A DNA stretch of 64,000 nucleotides from Clostridioides difficile_A (GCA_945909635.1 OX246690.1:248001-312000), one strand, 5' to 3'; positions 43,342 to 53,166 are shown, counted from the first letter of the stretch. A program made the numbers and translations. Notes: a model not told the origin generated them from the letters alone.

Positions 43342-44757
43342 ATGGTTATTGATATAGTTTTAGTATATGCTCAAGGTAGGGGGGGGTTGGAAGATGTAAT
43401 AACAACTGTTAGTAATAAATTGCAAGAGAGAGGTCATAAAGTTAGAGTATTTCAAGCATATGAGCCTGAGTATATATGTTGGAAAGATACTATTCCAGAA
43501 ATATATTTTTATGGATTAAATAAAAATATAAATGAGGATGATATTTATAGTCTTTCTTATGGATATAAAAAATTAATCGATATTATAGGAATTCCAGATA
43601 TTATAATTGCAACACATGCACCTGTACTTAGTCTTATTTGCAATCTTTCAATAAAACATCTAACCTATAATAAGCCAACGATTATTTCGTGGATTCATGG
43701 TAAACCAGAGTATTATGGAATGTGTGAATTATTAAAATATAGCTATGCTCACTTAGCAATATCTAATGATATAGGAGATAGAATAAATAACTATATTGAA
43801 GATAAAAGTAACATATATTATGTAGGAAATCCTGTAAATCTAGAAAATTTGAAACTTATTAAACAGGATAATGAAAATTTAAATTTATTATATATTGGGA
43901 GATTAAATAATAAAGATAAAAGACTAGATATACTATTCAATGCTTTGAAGTTATTAGACAAATCATGGCATTTAAAAATTATAGGTAGTGGTGTGGATGA
44001 AAAAAATCTAAAATTACTAGCTACAGATTTAGATATATATGACAATATTGAATGGTGTGGTTGGATGGATAAACCATGGGAATCAGTTAACTCTGCAACT
44101 GCATTAGTTTTAACATCTGATGAAGAAGGTTTTGGTTTAGTTTTAGTAGAGGCTTTAGGCAGAGGTATACCTGTGATTTCTAGTGATTGTGAAGGTCCAA
44201 AAGATATAATAAAAGAATTTGAAAATGGATGGATGTTCAATAAGGGAGATTATCATTGCTTATATAACATTTTATTTTCTATACAGCATAAAAAATTGAG
44301 TTTACCTAAAGGTATAGAATGTGTTAAATCAGTAAGAAAATTTAATGTAGAGTGCTTTATTGATAATTTTGAAAGTATTCTTTTAAAGTATTTTAAAACT
44401 GATGAAAAGATATTAAGTGAGATATGTTCACTTTTAGAATCTAATGAGATTGAACAAGTTATAGAGTATATACTTTGTTATAATAATAGATTAAAAGATA
44501 ACTCTGAGTTTTTAAATATAAAAGGAATAGTGGAGATTAGAATAGGTGAATATGAACTTGCTATAAAAGACTTAATGAAGGCAATATACATATCAAACAA
44601 AGATGATATAAATATATATTATAATCTGGCTTATGCATATGAAAAAAATAATGATATAAATAATGCTTTAAAAATGTACAAATTAATGCTTAATCTTGTT
44701 GATAATAATGAGAAAAGAGAGATTATGAATATAATAGATGAGATAGAATATGTATAG
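43342..44757 (+). CDS. GT4-family glycosyltransferase with C-terminal TPR
   Basis: Product of 471 residues. The GT-B fold shows an N-terminal half (IDIVLVYAQGRGGLEDVITTVSNKLQERGHKVRVF) and a nucleotide-sugar half (LLYIGRLNNKDKRLDILFNALKLL; DEEGFGLVLVEALGRGIPVISSDCEGPKDII, with the E-x7-E motif). Residues about 360-470 are a TPR region (LNIKGIVEIRIGEYELAIKDLMKAI). The glycine-rich loop is encoded by a G8 tract (43379-43386). AAGGAG precedes the ATG. The C-terminal TPR may dock it to other enzymes of the cassette. Confidence 0.85.
   Translation: MVIDIVLVYAQGRGGLEDVITTVSNKLQERGHKVRVFQAYEPEYICWKDTIPEIYFYGLNKNINEDDIYSLSYGYKKLIDIIGIPDIIIATHAPVLSLICNLSIKHLTYNKPTIISWIHGKPEYYGMCELLKYSYAHLAISNDIGDRINNYIEDKSNIYYVGNPVNLENLKLIKQDNENLNLLYIGRLNNKDKRLDILFNALKLLDKSWHLKIIGSGVDEKNLKLLATDLDIYDNIEWCGWMDKPWESVNSATALVLTSDEEGFGLVLVEALGRGIPVISSDCEGPKDIIKEFENGWMFNKGDYHCLYNILFSIQHKKLSLPKGIECVKSVRKFNVECFIDNFESILLKYFKTDEKILSEICSLLESNEIEQVIEYILCYNNRLKDNSEFLNIKGIVEIRIGEYELAIKDLMKAIYISNKDDINIYYNLAYAYEKNNDINNALKMYKLMLNLVDNNEKREIMNIIDEIEYV
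43379..43386 (+). repeat. G8 homopolymer near the 5' end of the GT4 gene
   Basis: Eight consecutive G in an extremely AT-rich genome, at codons 13-15 of the gene (AGG GGG GGG). It is in frame here. Gain or loss of one base would truncate the protein near residue 20. Confidence 0.8.
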
Positions 44758-44833
44758 TATTTGAAAGAGTTATAATTTGAAGTACATTATTTACTACTAT
44801 TAGTTTATTTAGAAATACTACATGGAGGCAAAA

Positions 44834-45907
44834 ATGAATAAGGTAGCGAAAAAAAGAATTTACTTTCTTCTAGAGTATTTAGGCGGAAGAGGTGGTGTAG
44901 AAAATGTCCTTATGAATGTTACAAGATATATGGAACAGTTAGGATATTATGTAGCTGTATTACTGCCTAATAAAAGTGAGGATAATATTTGGGAATCTCA
45001 AATATCAAACTTATTTTATTATAATGAAGATGTAAATCTAGAAATAGACAATAAACTGGAATTTATTTCAAGTAAGGTAGATGGGCTGAATAAGCTTTTT
45101 GACAATATAGGATACCCTGATATAATTGTTGCAAGCCACATGCCAATAACTACATTATATTCAAGACTGTTAATAGGGTATACACATGATATTAAGATAA
45201 TTTCTTGGATACATAGTCCTTTGGCTTTATTTGGTGATAGCAAAAAGTATTTAAAATATGCGGATATACATTGGGGCATATCTGATAATATAATTTCTGA
45301 ATTAAAAAATGAAGTAGATGAAGATTTAATTTATAAGGTGTCAAATCCAATCTCAATGGAAGTAGAAAACTATAATTTAGAATTAGAAAACAACTTTATT
45401 TACATAGGAAGATTAGAAAATTATACTAAAAGACTAGATGTATTACTTAATGCACTGAGTATGTGTAACTTTGATTGGAAATTAGATATCTATGGAGATG
45501 GTCAAGATAGATATTATGTTGAAGAGATTATAGATAAGTTAAATCTATCAAAAAAAGTAAACTTAAAGGGATATGTGGAAAATCCATGGAGTAAAATAAA
45601 AAATGCAAAGGCTCTATTGTTAAGCTCTGATTATGAATCTTTTTCATTAGTAGTTGCAGAAGCATTATGCAGAGGTATACCTGTTGTATCTACGAAATCT
45701 GCTGGACCAATTGAAATGATTGAGGATGGACATAATGGATATTTAGCAGATTTAGGAAATGTAGATTCATTTAAGGAAAAGATAGAAATTATATCAAAAT
45801 TATCTGCTGATGAATTGGAACGTTTAAAATTAAATGCTACAAAGTCAGTGGGTGATTTTTCTATTGAAAAAGTTATAGAGAGAATGAGACTGACATTGAA
45901 GACTTAA
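44834..45907 (+). CDS. GT4-family glycosyltransferase
   Basis: Product of 357 residues from ATG 44834 (MNKVAKKRIYFLLEYLGGRGGVENVLMNVTRYMEQLGYYVAVLLP), chosen because GGAGG lies just before it; the ATG at 44822 overlaps that site. The catalytic half has FIYIGRLENYTKRLDVLLNALSMC and SSDYESFSLVVAEALCRGIPVVSTKSAGPIEMI, with the E-x7-E motif. It lacks the TPR tail of its upstream paralogue. It should extend the flagellin glycan. Confidence 0.85.
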   Translation: MNKVAKKRIYFLLEYLGGRGGVENVLMNVTRYMEQLGYYVAVLLPNKSEDNIWESQISNLFYYNEDVNLEIDNKLEFISSKVDGLNKLFDNIGYPDIIVASHMPITTLYSRLLIGYTHDIKIISWIHSPLALFGDSKKYLKYADIHWGISDNIISELKNEVDEDLIYKVSNPISMEVENYNLELENNFIYIGRLENYTKRLDVLLNALSMCNFDWKLDIYGDGQDRYYVEEIIDKLNLSKKVNLKGYVENPWSKIKNAKALLLSSDYESFSLVVAEALCRGIPVVSTKSAGPIEMIEDGHNGYLADLGNVDSFKEKIEIISKLSADELERLKLNATKSVGDFSIEKVIERMRLTLKT

Positions 45908-45934
45908 TTAATAATAAAAGTGGGTGTAAATAGT

Positions 45935-48403
45935 ATGATTATAGATATAGTAATATCATGTGTAGAACATATTGGTAAGTTGGAAGAAAATATAGCTGTT
46001 TTGAGTAAGATTCTAACAAGTAGAGGTCATAAAACTCGCATATTCTTGCAATCTGAAATAAAATATCTAGAATGGTCAAAGAACTTTCAAGAATGTTATT
46101 TTTTTTCTTCAGATAGACTTGACGAATTTGAGGAGGCTTTAGAGTATGCAAAGTTAGTTGATATTTTAGGAATACCAGATATTATACTTGCTACTGGAAT
46201 AGCATTACAAAGTTTAATTTGTAGGTTAGCTATAATGCATTTAGAGGAAGATAAACCTTCAATTATATCACTTATATATGATAAATCAGGACAATATGCT
46301 GATATAAAATATATAAAATACAGTGATGCTCATATTGCTATATCAAGTGATGTTAGAAAAATGATAAATAGTATAGACAAAGATTCTCCTACATATTTTA
46401 TTGAAAAATTAAATGAACTTAGTGAAGAAAGCCAGATTGATGATTTTGAGAATCTGTTTTTAAGGTATTGTGGAACACCAAATAAAATACTGACTAGTAT
46501 AGAGGAATCTTTAATTTCTAATAATCTAGAAGATGCTTTAAATGTCGTTTGTTTTTATGATAGTAGGTTTTATAGAAATGTAGATTTTATTAATTTAAAA
46601 TCTATTTTAGCTATACAAATGGAAGAGTATGAAATAGCTATAAGGAATTTGGAACAAGCAGTAATATTACTAAAAGAAGAAAATTTAGATATATATTATA
46701 ATTTAGCCTATGCATATGAAAAAAATAAGAATTTTGATAAAGCAATAGAGGTATATAGCCAAATTTTGGATGATATGAGTGAAGAAGAACAACTAGAAGT
46801 GAGAAAGACTATAGAGAATCTATCAAAACAGAGAGATTTAAAAATCAAAAACTTATATAAAGAAGCAAAATACTGTGAAAAAGATGAGTATATGAAAATA
46901 ATTCTTGATGACACTTTTTATAAAAAGACGCCAAGTTTTCCTAATAATGTATATCAAGGGAGAACAAACTTAAATAACGTAATGGTGGAAGATGGCCCAT
47001 TAGTAAGTATATTTGTTTTGGCATATAATAATTTGGAGAAATATACCAAGATATGTGTTGATAGTATACTAAAGCACACCAAAGATGTAGACTATGAACT
47101 TTTATTAGTTGATAATGGATCAAATGATGGTACATATGAGTATTTTAAGTCTGTAGATTATCCAAGAAAAAAGATAATAAAAATAACTAAAAATCTTGGA
47201 TTATCATATCCAAATTCAATTATACTAAGAGAGATGAAAGGTAAGTATTTAGTAACTATACCAAATGATGTAGTAGTTACTAAAAATTGGCTTTCAAATA
47301 TGGTTAAATGTGCTGAATCTGATGAAAAAATAGGTATGATAAATCCAATACTTGATTTTGCATCTAATAATCAATCAATTGATTTAAACTATGATGGATT
47401 GGATGATATGCAACAAAAGGCAGCTAACTATAATATATCAGATTCAAAAAAATGGCATGAAAGGCTAAAACTAGTGACATTAGGAACTTTATATAAAAGA
47501 GAATGTTTAGATATTGTAGGTTTTTCAGATTATGGGTTTATTCATCATTATATTGATGATGATATAAGTTTCAGAGTAAGAAGAGCCGGATATAAAGTTG
47601 TCCTTTGTAAGGATACTTTTATAAGCCATAGAGGTGGAAGTTTTGATAAAGGAAAAGAAGTAGAGAGTATAGGCATGGAGAGAGGCAAAGAATTTTTTAA
47701 AGATAAATATTGCGGTATAGACCCTAATGATACGTTGAATTATGAACAGACAATGATTTCTTTTATTAAGCAGAAAGAATTGTTGCAAAAGGATTATAAA
47801 ATTTTGGGTGTAGATACCCTATGTGGGACTCCAATATTAGAAATAAAAAATAAATTAAGAGAAGCAGGTATATTTGATGTTAATTTATCAGCCTTTTCTT
47901 CAGAAGCTAAATATTGGTTAGATTTGAATACTATATGTAATGATGTAGTTGTTGATCGTGTAGAATATATAGATGAATTTTACACTAATAAGAACTTTGA
48001 TTATATTATTGTTGGAAAAGAAATAAATAGATATAACTATCCATATAAATTGTTAGACTCTTTACAAAAAATTATAAATGATGATGGAAGTATATTTATT
48101 AAATTAAAAAACAATTATGATATAAAAACATTATTGTGCATTTTAAATATTAGTTTTGATTTAGAAAAACAAGATACAAAAATCATAGATTTGAATATTC
48201 TGAATAATGAGTTAAATAGTAAAGGTCTTTTTATTAAAAATATACAAGGAGAACTTCATCCGAATTATGATAAAAATAAAGATCTAGTAAATTTATTATT
48301 AAACGAAGGGAAAATATCCAAAGATAAAATTGAACAAATTTATATAGATAATTATATTATAGAATTAAAAAAAATAGGAGGAATATATGAAAGCAATAAT
48401 TAA
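45935..48403 (+). CDS. Fusion: truncated GT4-like/TPR region + GT2 glycosyltransferase + methyltransferase-like tail
   Basis: Product of about 822 residues from ATG 45935. Residues 1-150 match the N-terminal half of the GT4 at 43.3 kb (IDIVISCVEHIGKLEENIAVLSKILTSRGHKTRIF; DILGIPDIILATGIALQSLICRLAI), but the nucleotide-sugar half is missing and the TPR part follows directly (LKSILAIQMEEYEIAIRNLEQAVILL). A GT2 domain begins at about residue 345 (GPLVSIFVLAYNNLEKYTKICVDSILKHT; LLVDNGSNDGTYEYF). The last 200 residues resemble a degenerate methyltransferase (YKILGVDTLCGTPILEIKNKL; DYIIVGKEI). It overlaps the radical SAM gene by 17 bp. It may add and modify a late sugar. Confidence 0.75.
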   Translation: MIIDIVISCVEHIGKLEENIAVLSKILTSRGHKTRIFLQSEIKYLEWSKNFQECYFFSSDRLDEFEEALEYAKLVDILGIPDIILATGIALQSLICRLAIMHLEEDKPSIISLIYDKSGQYADIKYIKYSDAHIAISSDVRKMINSIDKDSPTYFIEKLNELSEESQIDDFENLFLRYCGTPNKILTSIEESLISNNLEDALNVVCFYDSRFYRNVDFINLKSILAIQMEEYEIAIRNLEQAVILLKEENLDIYYNLAYAYEKNKNFDKAIEVYSQILDDMSEEEQLEVRKTIENLSKQRDLKIKNLYKEAKYCEKDEYMKIILDDTFYKKTPSFPNNVYQGRTNLNNVMVEDGPLVSIFVLAYNNLEKYTKICVDSILKHTKDVDYELLLVDNGSNDGTYEYFKSVDYPRKKIIKITKNLGLSYPNSIILREMKGKYLVTIPNDVVVTKNWLSNMVKCAESDEKIGMINPILDFASNNQSIDLNYDGLDDMQQKAANYNISDSKKWHERLKLVTLGTLYKRECLDIVGFSDYGFIHHYIDDDISFRVRRAGYKVVLCKDTFISHRGGSFDKGKEVESIGMERGKEFFKDKYCGIDPNDTLNYEQTMISFIKQKELLQKDYKILGVDTLCGTPILEIKNKLREAGIFDVNLSAFSSEAKYWLDLNTICNDVVVDRVEYIDEFYTNKNFDYIIVGKEINRYNYPYKLLDSLQKIINDDGSIFIKLKNNYDIKTLLCILNISFDLEKQDTKIIDLNILNNELNSKGLFIKNIQGELHPNYDKNKDLVNLLLNEGKISKDKIEQIYIDNYIIELKKIGGIYESNN

Positions 48404-49412
48404 ACCTGCTTATAAAAAAGAAAGAATTAAATTAGGAGAGGTGTTGCCTGTATCAACTCCATATAGATTAACTATATCTCCTTCTCAAATTTGTAACTTT
48501 AAGTGTTTTTATTGTACACATTCATTAGATAAATCTGAAGTTTTAAAAACTGGTTTTAAGTATTCAATTATGGAATATAGTATGTTTACAAAATTAGCAG
48601 ATCAGTTGAAGGATTTTCCAGAAAAAGTGAAACTTATAGTTTTCTCAGGTATGGGGGAGCCTTTGTTAAATAAAGATTTCCCAAGAATGATAAGGTATAT
48701 AAAAGAGAATGATTTAGCTGATAAAGTTGATGTTTACACTAATGCATCTTTACTTACAAAAAATTTAACTCATGATTTAGTTAATTCAGGTCTAGATAGT
48801 TTAAAAATTTCTTTACAAGGATTAGATTCTAATAAATACAAAGATTGTTCTGATTTTAATTTAGATTTTGAAAAATTTATAGAAAATATTAAGTATTTTT
48901 ATGATAATAGAGGAAATTGTAAAATATATATCAAGATTATAGATGCTAGCTTAGAAGACGGAGAAGAAGAAAAATTTTATGAAATTTTTGGAGATATATG
49001 TGATGAGATATTTATTGAACATTTGAGTGATTGTCAACCATTAACAAATGATTGTAATGGAACAGTTGATAGTGAAAGAACAATGTATAATGAAATCGCT
49101 AAATATTCTAGTGTTTGTCCACTATTATTTTATACACTATATGTTGATGTAGAATGTAATATATATCCGTGTGTAACATTAGGATTACCGAATGATTTCT
49201 CTATAGGAAACATAGAGAAGTTATCACTATACGATATGTGGAATGGAGAAACAATCAAAACATTAAGATTAAATCATTTAAAAGGTAAAAAAGATGAACT
49301 TTATGTGTGTAAGGATTGTGGGAATATGGCTGCAATGTATCATGAAGAAGATGATATAGATGATTATAGTGAGGCTATTATAGAAAAATTAATTTCAAAT
49401 CAAAATTGTTAG
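48387..49412 (+). CDS. Radical SAM protein with SPASM-type C-terminus (first of two)
   Basis: Product of 341 residues. The radical SAM cluster motif C-x3-C-x2-C is in SPSQICNFKCFYCTHS (Cys at about 33, 37, 40). The AdoMet-binding strand is LIVFSGMGEPLL. The C-terminal Cys-rich segment (CPLLFYTLYVDVECNIYPCVTLGLP; CKDCGNM) fits a SPASM auxiliary cluster. AGGAGG precedes the ATG; it overlaps the GT fusion gene. In glycan clusters such proteins act on sugars or on peptide side chains; the substrate is unknown. Confidence 0.85.
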   Translation: MKAIIKPAYKKERIKLGEVLPVSTPYRLTISPSQICNFKCFYCTHSLDKSEVLKTGFKYSIMEYSMFTKLADQLKDFPEKVKLIVFSGMGEPLLNKDFPRMIRYIKENDLADKVDVYTNASLLTKNLTHDLVNSGLDSLKISLQGLDSNKYKDCSDFNLDFEKFIENIKYFYDNRGNCKIYIKIIDASLEDGEEEKFYEIFGDICDEIFIEHLSDCQPLTNDCNGTVDSERTMYNEIAKYSSVCPLLFYTLYVDVECNIYPCVTLGLPNDFSIGNIEKLSLYDMWNGETIKTLRLNHLKGKKDELYVCKDCGNMAAMYHEEDDIDDYSEAIIEKLISNQNC

Positions 49413-49422
49413 GAGTAATGTT

Positions 49423-50756
49423 ATGATTAGAATCTTATATGTAACAGCACATATGGGTGGAGGTGTCGGTAACGCTATATCTACTCTGAATAATTTTCAA
49501 GAAGATTGTGAGACAAAAATATTAATATTGGAAAAACCTGAAAAAAAAAATTTTTAAAACAGTGTAACAAAGAAAATACAGAAATAATTGTCAGCCCAGA
49601 TAATGAGGAAATTAAAACTTCTTTTCTTTGGTCTGATATAGCTGTGATAAATTGGTGGCATCATCCTATTATGGCTAAATTTCTACATAGTTTTCCTGAA
49701 ATACCAATACGATTAATAATATGGAATCATGTTAGTGGATGTAACTATCCTGAAATACCATATAGCTTTGCTAACATACCAAATAAAACAATATTTACGT
49801 CATATTATTCATTTGATAATCCATATTGGACCAATGAAGAACGTAAATTAATAAGTAATAAAGCAAGTGTTATATATGGATTAGGAAACTTTGTTACCAC
49901 AAAAAAAGTTATAAATAAAGACAGATATCACAAAATAAAAGATGAATTTGTAATAGGTTATATTGGTACTTTGGATTATAGCAAACTTAATTCTAAGTTT
50001 GTAGAGTATTGTTATGAAGTAATAAAAGTAATTCCAAATGTAAAATTTATAATCGTAGGTGATGATAATAATAAAGAAAAAATAGTTAGAGATGCTGAAA
50101 AATTAGGAATTGAATCTTACTTAGAGTTTACAGGATACGTAGAAAATATATCTTTAGAATTAGAACGCTTTGATGTATTTGGATATATATTAAATAGCTA
50201 TCACTTTGGAACTACTGAAAATGTTCTATTGGAGGCAATGAGCTTTGGTATTCCTATAGTAGCTTTAAATCAATGTACAGAAAAATATATAATAAAGCAT
50301 ATGTATACTGGTTTGCTAGCTAATAATCCAGTTCACTATGCTAAACTTATGCTTTATTTATATAAAAATCCAAAAGAAGGTTGTAGATTGGTGGAAAATG
50401 CTAAAATATATCTAGATAAAGAGTTTTCAATAGAGAATAATGTAAATAAGTTTCAATTAGTGTATAATGAAGTTTTGAAATATAGTAAAAAGATTTTTAA
50501 GTTTAAGGATATATTTGGAGAGAAGCCATATGAATGGTTTTTATCATGTCTTGGTGAAGACAAGCAAATCTTCAAAGAAAGTCTTTATACAAAAGATAAA
50601 AATAGAAAAATTGAACTAGAAAATCAAATTATAAACTGTAAGGATATTTTAAGAGAAAATACAAAAAGTTCAATATTCCACTTTGAAAAGTTTTTTCCAG
50701 AAGATACTAACTTAGTGTATTGGAGTAACTTGGTAAGAAAAAATGAATATAAATAA
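49423..50756 (+). pseudogene. GT4-family glycosyltransferase broken or phase-varied at an A10 tract
   Basis: The frame opens at ATG 49423 after AGGAG (MIRILYVTAHMGGGVGNAISTLNNF...LEKPEKKNF, stop at 49555). The same protein continues in the -1 frame (FLKQCNKENTEIIVSPDNEE...WWHHPIM) to 50756. The joint is A10 at 49541-49550. With A11 or A8 the gene would be intact at about 444 residues. The downstream part is a normal GT4 catalytic half (IGYIGTLDYSKLNSKF; FGTTENVLLEAMSFGIPIVALNQ), so it is not otherwise decayed. It can be read as an off-phase gene, a programmed -1 frameshift, or a recent mutation. Confidence 0.8.
49541..49550 (+). repeat. A10 homopolymer at the frame break of the GT4 gene
   Basis: Ten A preceded by G and followed by TTTTT. 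In the upstream frame the codons are GAA AAA AAA AAT TTT TAA. Same length as the larC A10 slippery run. Confidence 0.85.
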
Positions 50757-50805
50757 TGAATTATAAAACTTTTTTGTACATGTAATAGAAAGGATATTAT
50801 TAAGA

Positions 50806-51726
50806 ATGAGTAATAGAATAAAAAAAATATTAGTGACAGGTGGAACCGGTTATATAGGCTCTTCTCTTGTAAAAAAACTCTATAGATTAGGATATGATGT
50901 ATATATTATAACTAGATGTAATTCAAATCTAGATTTAATATGTGAAATTCAAGAGTATATAAAGATATACAGTTTTAATGGAGATAGCCAAAATTTATGT
51001 AATATTATGAGTAGTATAAAACCAGATACAGTTATTCATGTTGCATCTTTATTTTCAGTTAATCATACAACATCTGAATTAAAAGGTTTAATAGATAGTA
51101 ATATTCTTTTTTCAACACAAGTATTAGAATCAGCTGTAAAAAGTGATGTTAAATATTTTATAAATACAGGAACTCATTGGCAGAATTATAGAAATCAAAA
51201 ATATAATCCAGTAAATTTATATTCAGCTACTAAAAAAGCATTTGAAGTTATATCTAAATATTATGCTGAGACATCTGATATAAGGATTATAAATTTAAAA
51301 TTAATTGACACATATGGGCCATTTGATACAAGACCTAAAGTTATTAATTTATTAAAGAAGGTATATGTTAATGACGAACAACTTGATATGTCTGATGGGC
51401 AACAAGAATTAGGGCTATTATACATCGAAGATGTTTTAAATGCATATTTAATTGCAATGGAAAAGATACAAATGATGGAGTCAAAAAATATTGTTGATTT
51501 TCTAGCATTACCAAGTGAAATATGTACATTAAAGGAAGTTGTAAATATATTTGAAGATGTAGTTGGAAAAAAATTAAATATAGCTTGGGGGAAAAGACCC
51601 TATAGAGATAGAGAAATGATGAAAGTATATACTCTTGAAAAAAATATCTTAGAAGGTGAAAAAAGAGTAAGTTTATCAGAAGGAATAAAAAATATTATAG
51701 AAATAGAAAATATTGATATAAAATAA
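50806..51726 (+). CDS. SDR-family sugar nucleotide epimerase/reductase
   Basis: Extended short-chain dehydrogenase of 306 residues: Rossmann motif ILVTGGTGYIGSSLVKKL, catalytic YxxxK in LYSATKKAF, and TGTHWQNY where the catalytic Ser/Thr region lies. The Asp-Glu pair of 4,6-dehydratases is missing, so it is more likely a 4-keto reductase or epimerase, as in CDP-paratose or CDP-abequose synthases. It stands before the RmlC-like and cytidylyltransferase genes. Confidence 0.75.
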   Translation: MSNRIKKILVTGGTGYIGSSLVKKLYRLGYDVYIITRCNSNLDLICEIQEYIKIYSFNGDSQNLCNIMSSIKPDTVIHVASLFSVNHTTSELKGLIDSNILFSTQVLESAVKSDVKYFINTGTHWQNYRNQKYNPVNLYSATKKAFEVISKYYAETSDIRIINLKLIDTYGPFDTRPKVINLLKKVYVNDEQLDMSDGQQELGLLYIEDVLNAYLIAMEKIQMMESKNIVDFLALPSEICTLKEVVNIFEDVVGKKLNIAWGKRPYRDREMMKVYTLEKNILEGEKRVSLSEGIKNIIEIENIDIK

Positions 51727-51767
51727 ATTATTACTAAAACATGATTAGAAAATTAGGAAGGTATATT

Positions 51768-52310
51768 ATGTATAAGATAGTAAAGACAAGTATAGATAGT
51801 TGTATAGAAATGATACCAAATATATTTAATGATGACAGGGGTAATATAATAAAAACTTATCATTACCCAACATTTAGAGATATTGGTATTGATGAAATAT
51901 TCAATGAAGATTTGATTTCAATATCTAAAAAAGGTGTTATAAGAGGATTGCACTTCCAAAAGAAGCCTTTTGAACAAAGTAAATTAGTTTATTGTATATC
52001 AGGGAGTATTTTGGATGTGGCTGTTGATATTAGGGCGGAGTCAAGTACTTATGGAAAATATGTATGTTTTAATTTAGATTCTAAAAAGAGAAACATGGCT
52101 TATATACCAAGTGGATTTGCACATGGTTATGAAGCTCTAGAAGATAATACTGTGGTAATTTATAAATTATCCTCTCCATATATGCCAGCAATGGAGGGTG
52201 GTATAAAATGGAATTCTATAGATATACCCTGGAGAGGATTAAATCAAATAATCTCAGAAAAAGATAGTAGACTTCCATCATTTAAGGAATATACTGATGA
52301 ATTAAAATGA
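51768..52310 (+). CDS. RmlC-like 4-keto-sugar 3,5-epimerase
   Basis: Cupin-fold protein of 180 residues from ATG 51768, preceded by GGAAGG. It has NDDRGNIIKTYH, RGLHFQKKPFEQSKLVYCISGSILDVAVDIR (the conserved His in RGLHFQ) and YIPSGFAHGYEAL. RmlC enzymes epimerise C3 and C5 of a 4-keto-6-deoxyhexose nucleotide. Its CDP-sugar neighbours suggest a CDP-linked substrate, as AscE in ascarylose synthesis, rather than the dTDP substrate of RmlC proper. Confidence 0.85.
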   Translation: MYKIVKTSIDSCIEMIPNIFNDDRGNIIKTYHYPTFRDIGIDEIFNEDLISISKKGVIRGLHFQKKPFEQSKLVYCISGSILDVAVDIRAESSTYGKYVCFNLDSKKRNMAYIPSGFAHGYEALEDNTVVIYKLSSPYMPAMEGGIKWNSIDIPWRGLNQIISEKDSRLPSFKEYTDELK

Positions 52311-52364
52311 TTTCAAATATGAAAGTTACAGTTTATTTTATTATATTCATATAAGGAGAGTAGC

Positions 52365-53138
52365 ATGAAAGTAGTGATTTTAGCAGGAGGATATGGTAGT
52401 AGACTTGGAGATATTACTAGTATAGTTCCCAAACCTATGGTTGAAATAGGAGGGAAGCCAATATTATGGCATATAATGAAAATATATTCGTATTATGGAG
52501 TAAAAGAATTTATCATATGTCTTGGATACAAAGCAAATGTTATAAAAGATTATTTTTTGCATTATGATAGTAGAAATAGTGATTTTACAATTAATGTAGG
52601 AAGGAATTCAATAGAATTTCATAATAATCATGATGAAAGTGAATGGAAAGTAACATTAGTTGATACAGGTATAGAATCTCAAAAAGGAGCACGATTAAAG
52701 AAAATAGAGAGATATCTTGAAGAAGATATAAATTTATTAACATATGGAGATGGGCTAGCAAATATAAATATAAATAAATTAATACATTTTCATAATAAAG
52801 TTGGAAAGTTGCTTACAATATCTGGAGTAAGACCTCCTGCTAGATTTGGTGAACTTATCGCAGAGGGAGATGTACTTAAATCATTTGAAGAAAAATCACA
52901 AACATCAAAGGGATTAATAAATGGTGGATATATGGTATTTAATAAAGAACTATTAAAATATCTTACAGAAAATGATGAGTGTGATTTGGAGTATGGATTA
53001 TTTGAAAATCTAGCTAAAAATGGAGAAATAGCAGTTTACAAGCATGAAGGTCTGTGGGCATGTATGGATAATGAAAGAGATATGAACAATCTTAATTCTC
53101 TTTGGAAAGAAAATAAAGCTTTTTGGAAGATATGGTAA
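52365..53138 (+). CDS. rfbF: Glucose-1-phosphate cytidylyltransferase
   Basis: Product of 257 residues, normal for RfbF/DdhA. Activates glucose-1-phosphate with CTP to CDP-glucose. It has VVILAGGYGSRLGDITSIVPKPMVEIGGKPILWHIMKIYS, which is the family N-terminus with nucleotide-binding GGYGSRL. It also has LTYGDGLANI, VRPPARFGEL and INGGYMVFNKE. GGAGAG precedes the ATG. It commits the cassette to CDP-sugar chemistry. The usual next gene, CDP-glucose 4,6-dehydratase (rfbG), is not in the cassette. Confidence 0.92.
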   Translation: MKVVILAGGYGSRLGDITSIVPKPMVEIGGKPILWHIMKIYSYYGVKEFIICLGYKANVIKDYFLHYDSRNSDFTINVGRNSIEFHNNHDESEWKVTLVDTGIESQKGARLKKIERYLEEDINLLTYGDGLANININKLIHFHNKVGKLLTISGVRPPARFGELIAEGDVLKSFEEKSQTSKGLINGGYMVFNKELLKYLTENDECDLEYGLFENLAKNGEIAVYKHEGLWACMDNERDMNNLNSLWKENKAFWKIW

Positions 53139-53166
53139 AATACATAGAAATAAGAGGTATATCAAT

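Noticed and set aside
43818..44240. 140-codon minus-strand open frame inside the GT4 gene
   Set aside because: Antisense shadow of a clear glycosyltransferase; no start signal or motif.
50806..51726. CDP-glucose 4,6-dehydratase (RfbG)
   Set aside because: Too short, lacks the Asp-Glu catalytic pair and the RfbG N-terminus; fits a reductase/epimerase better.
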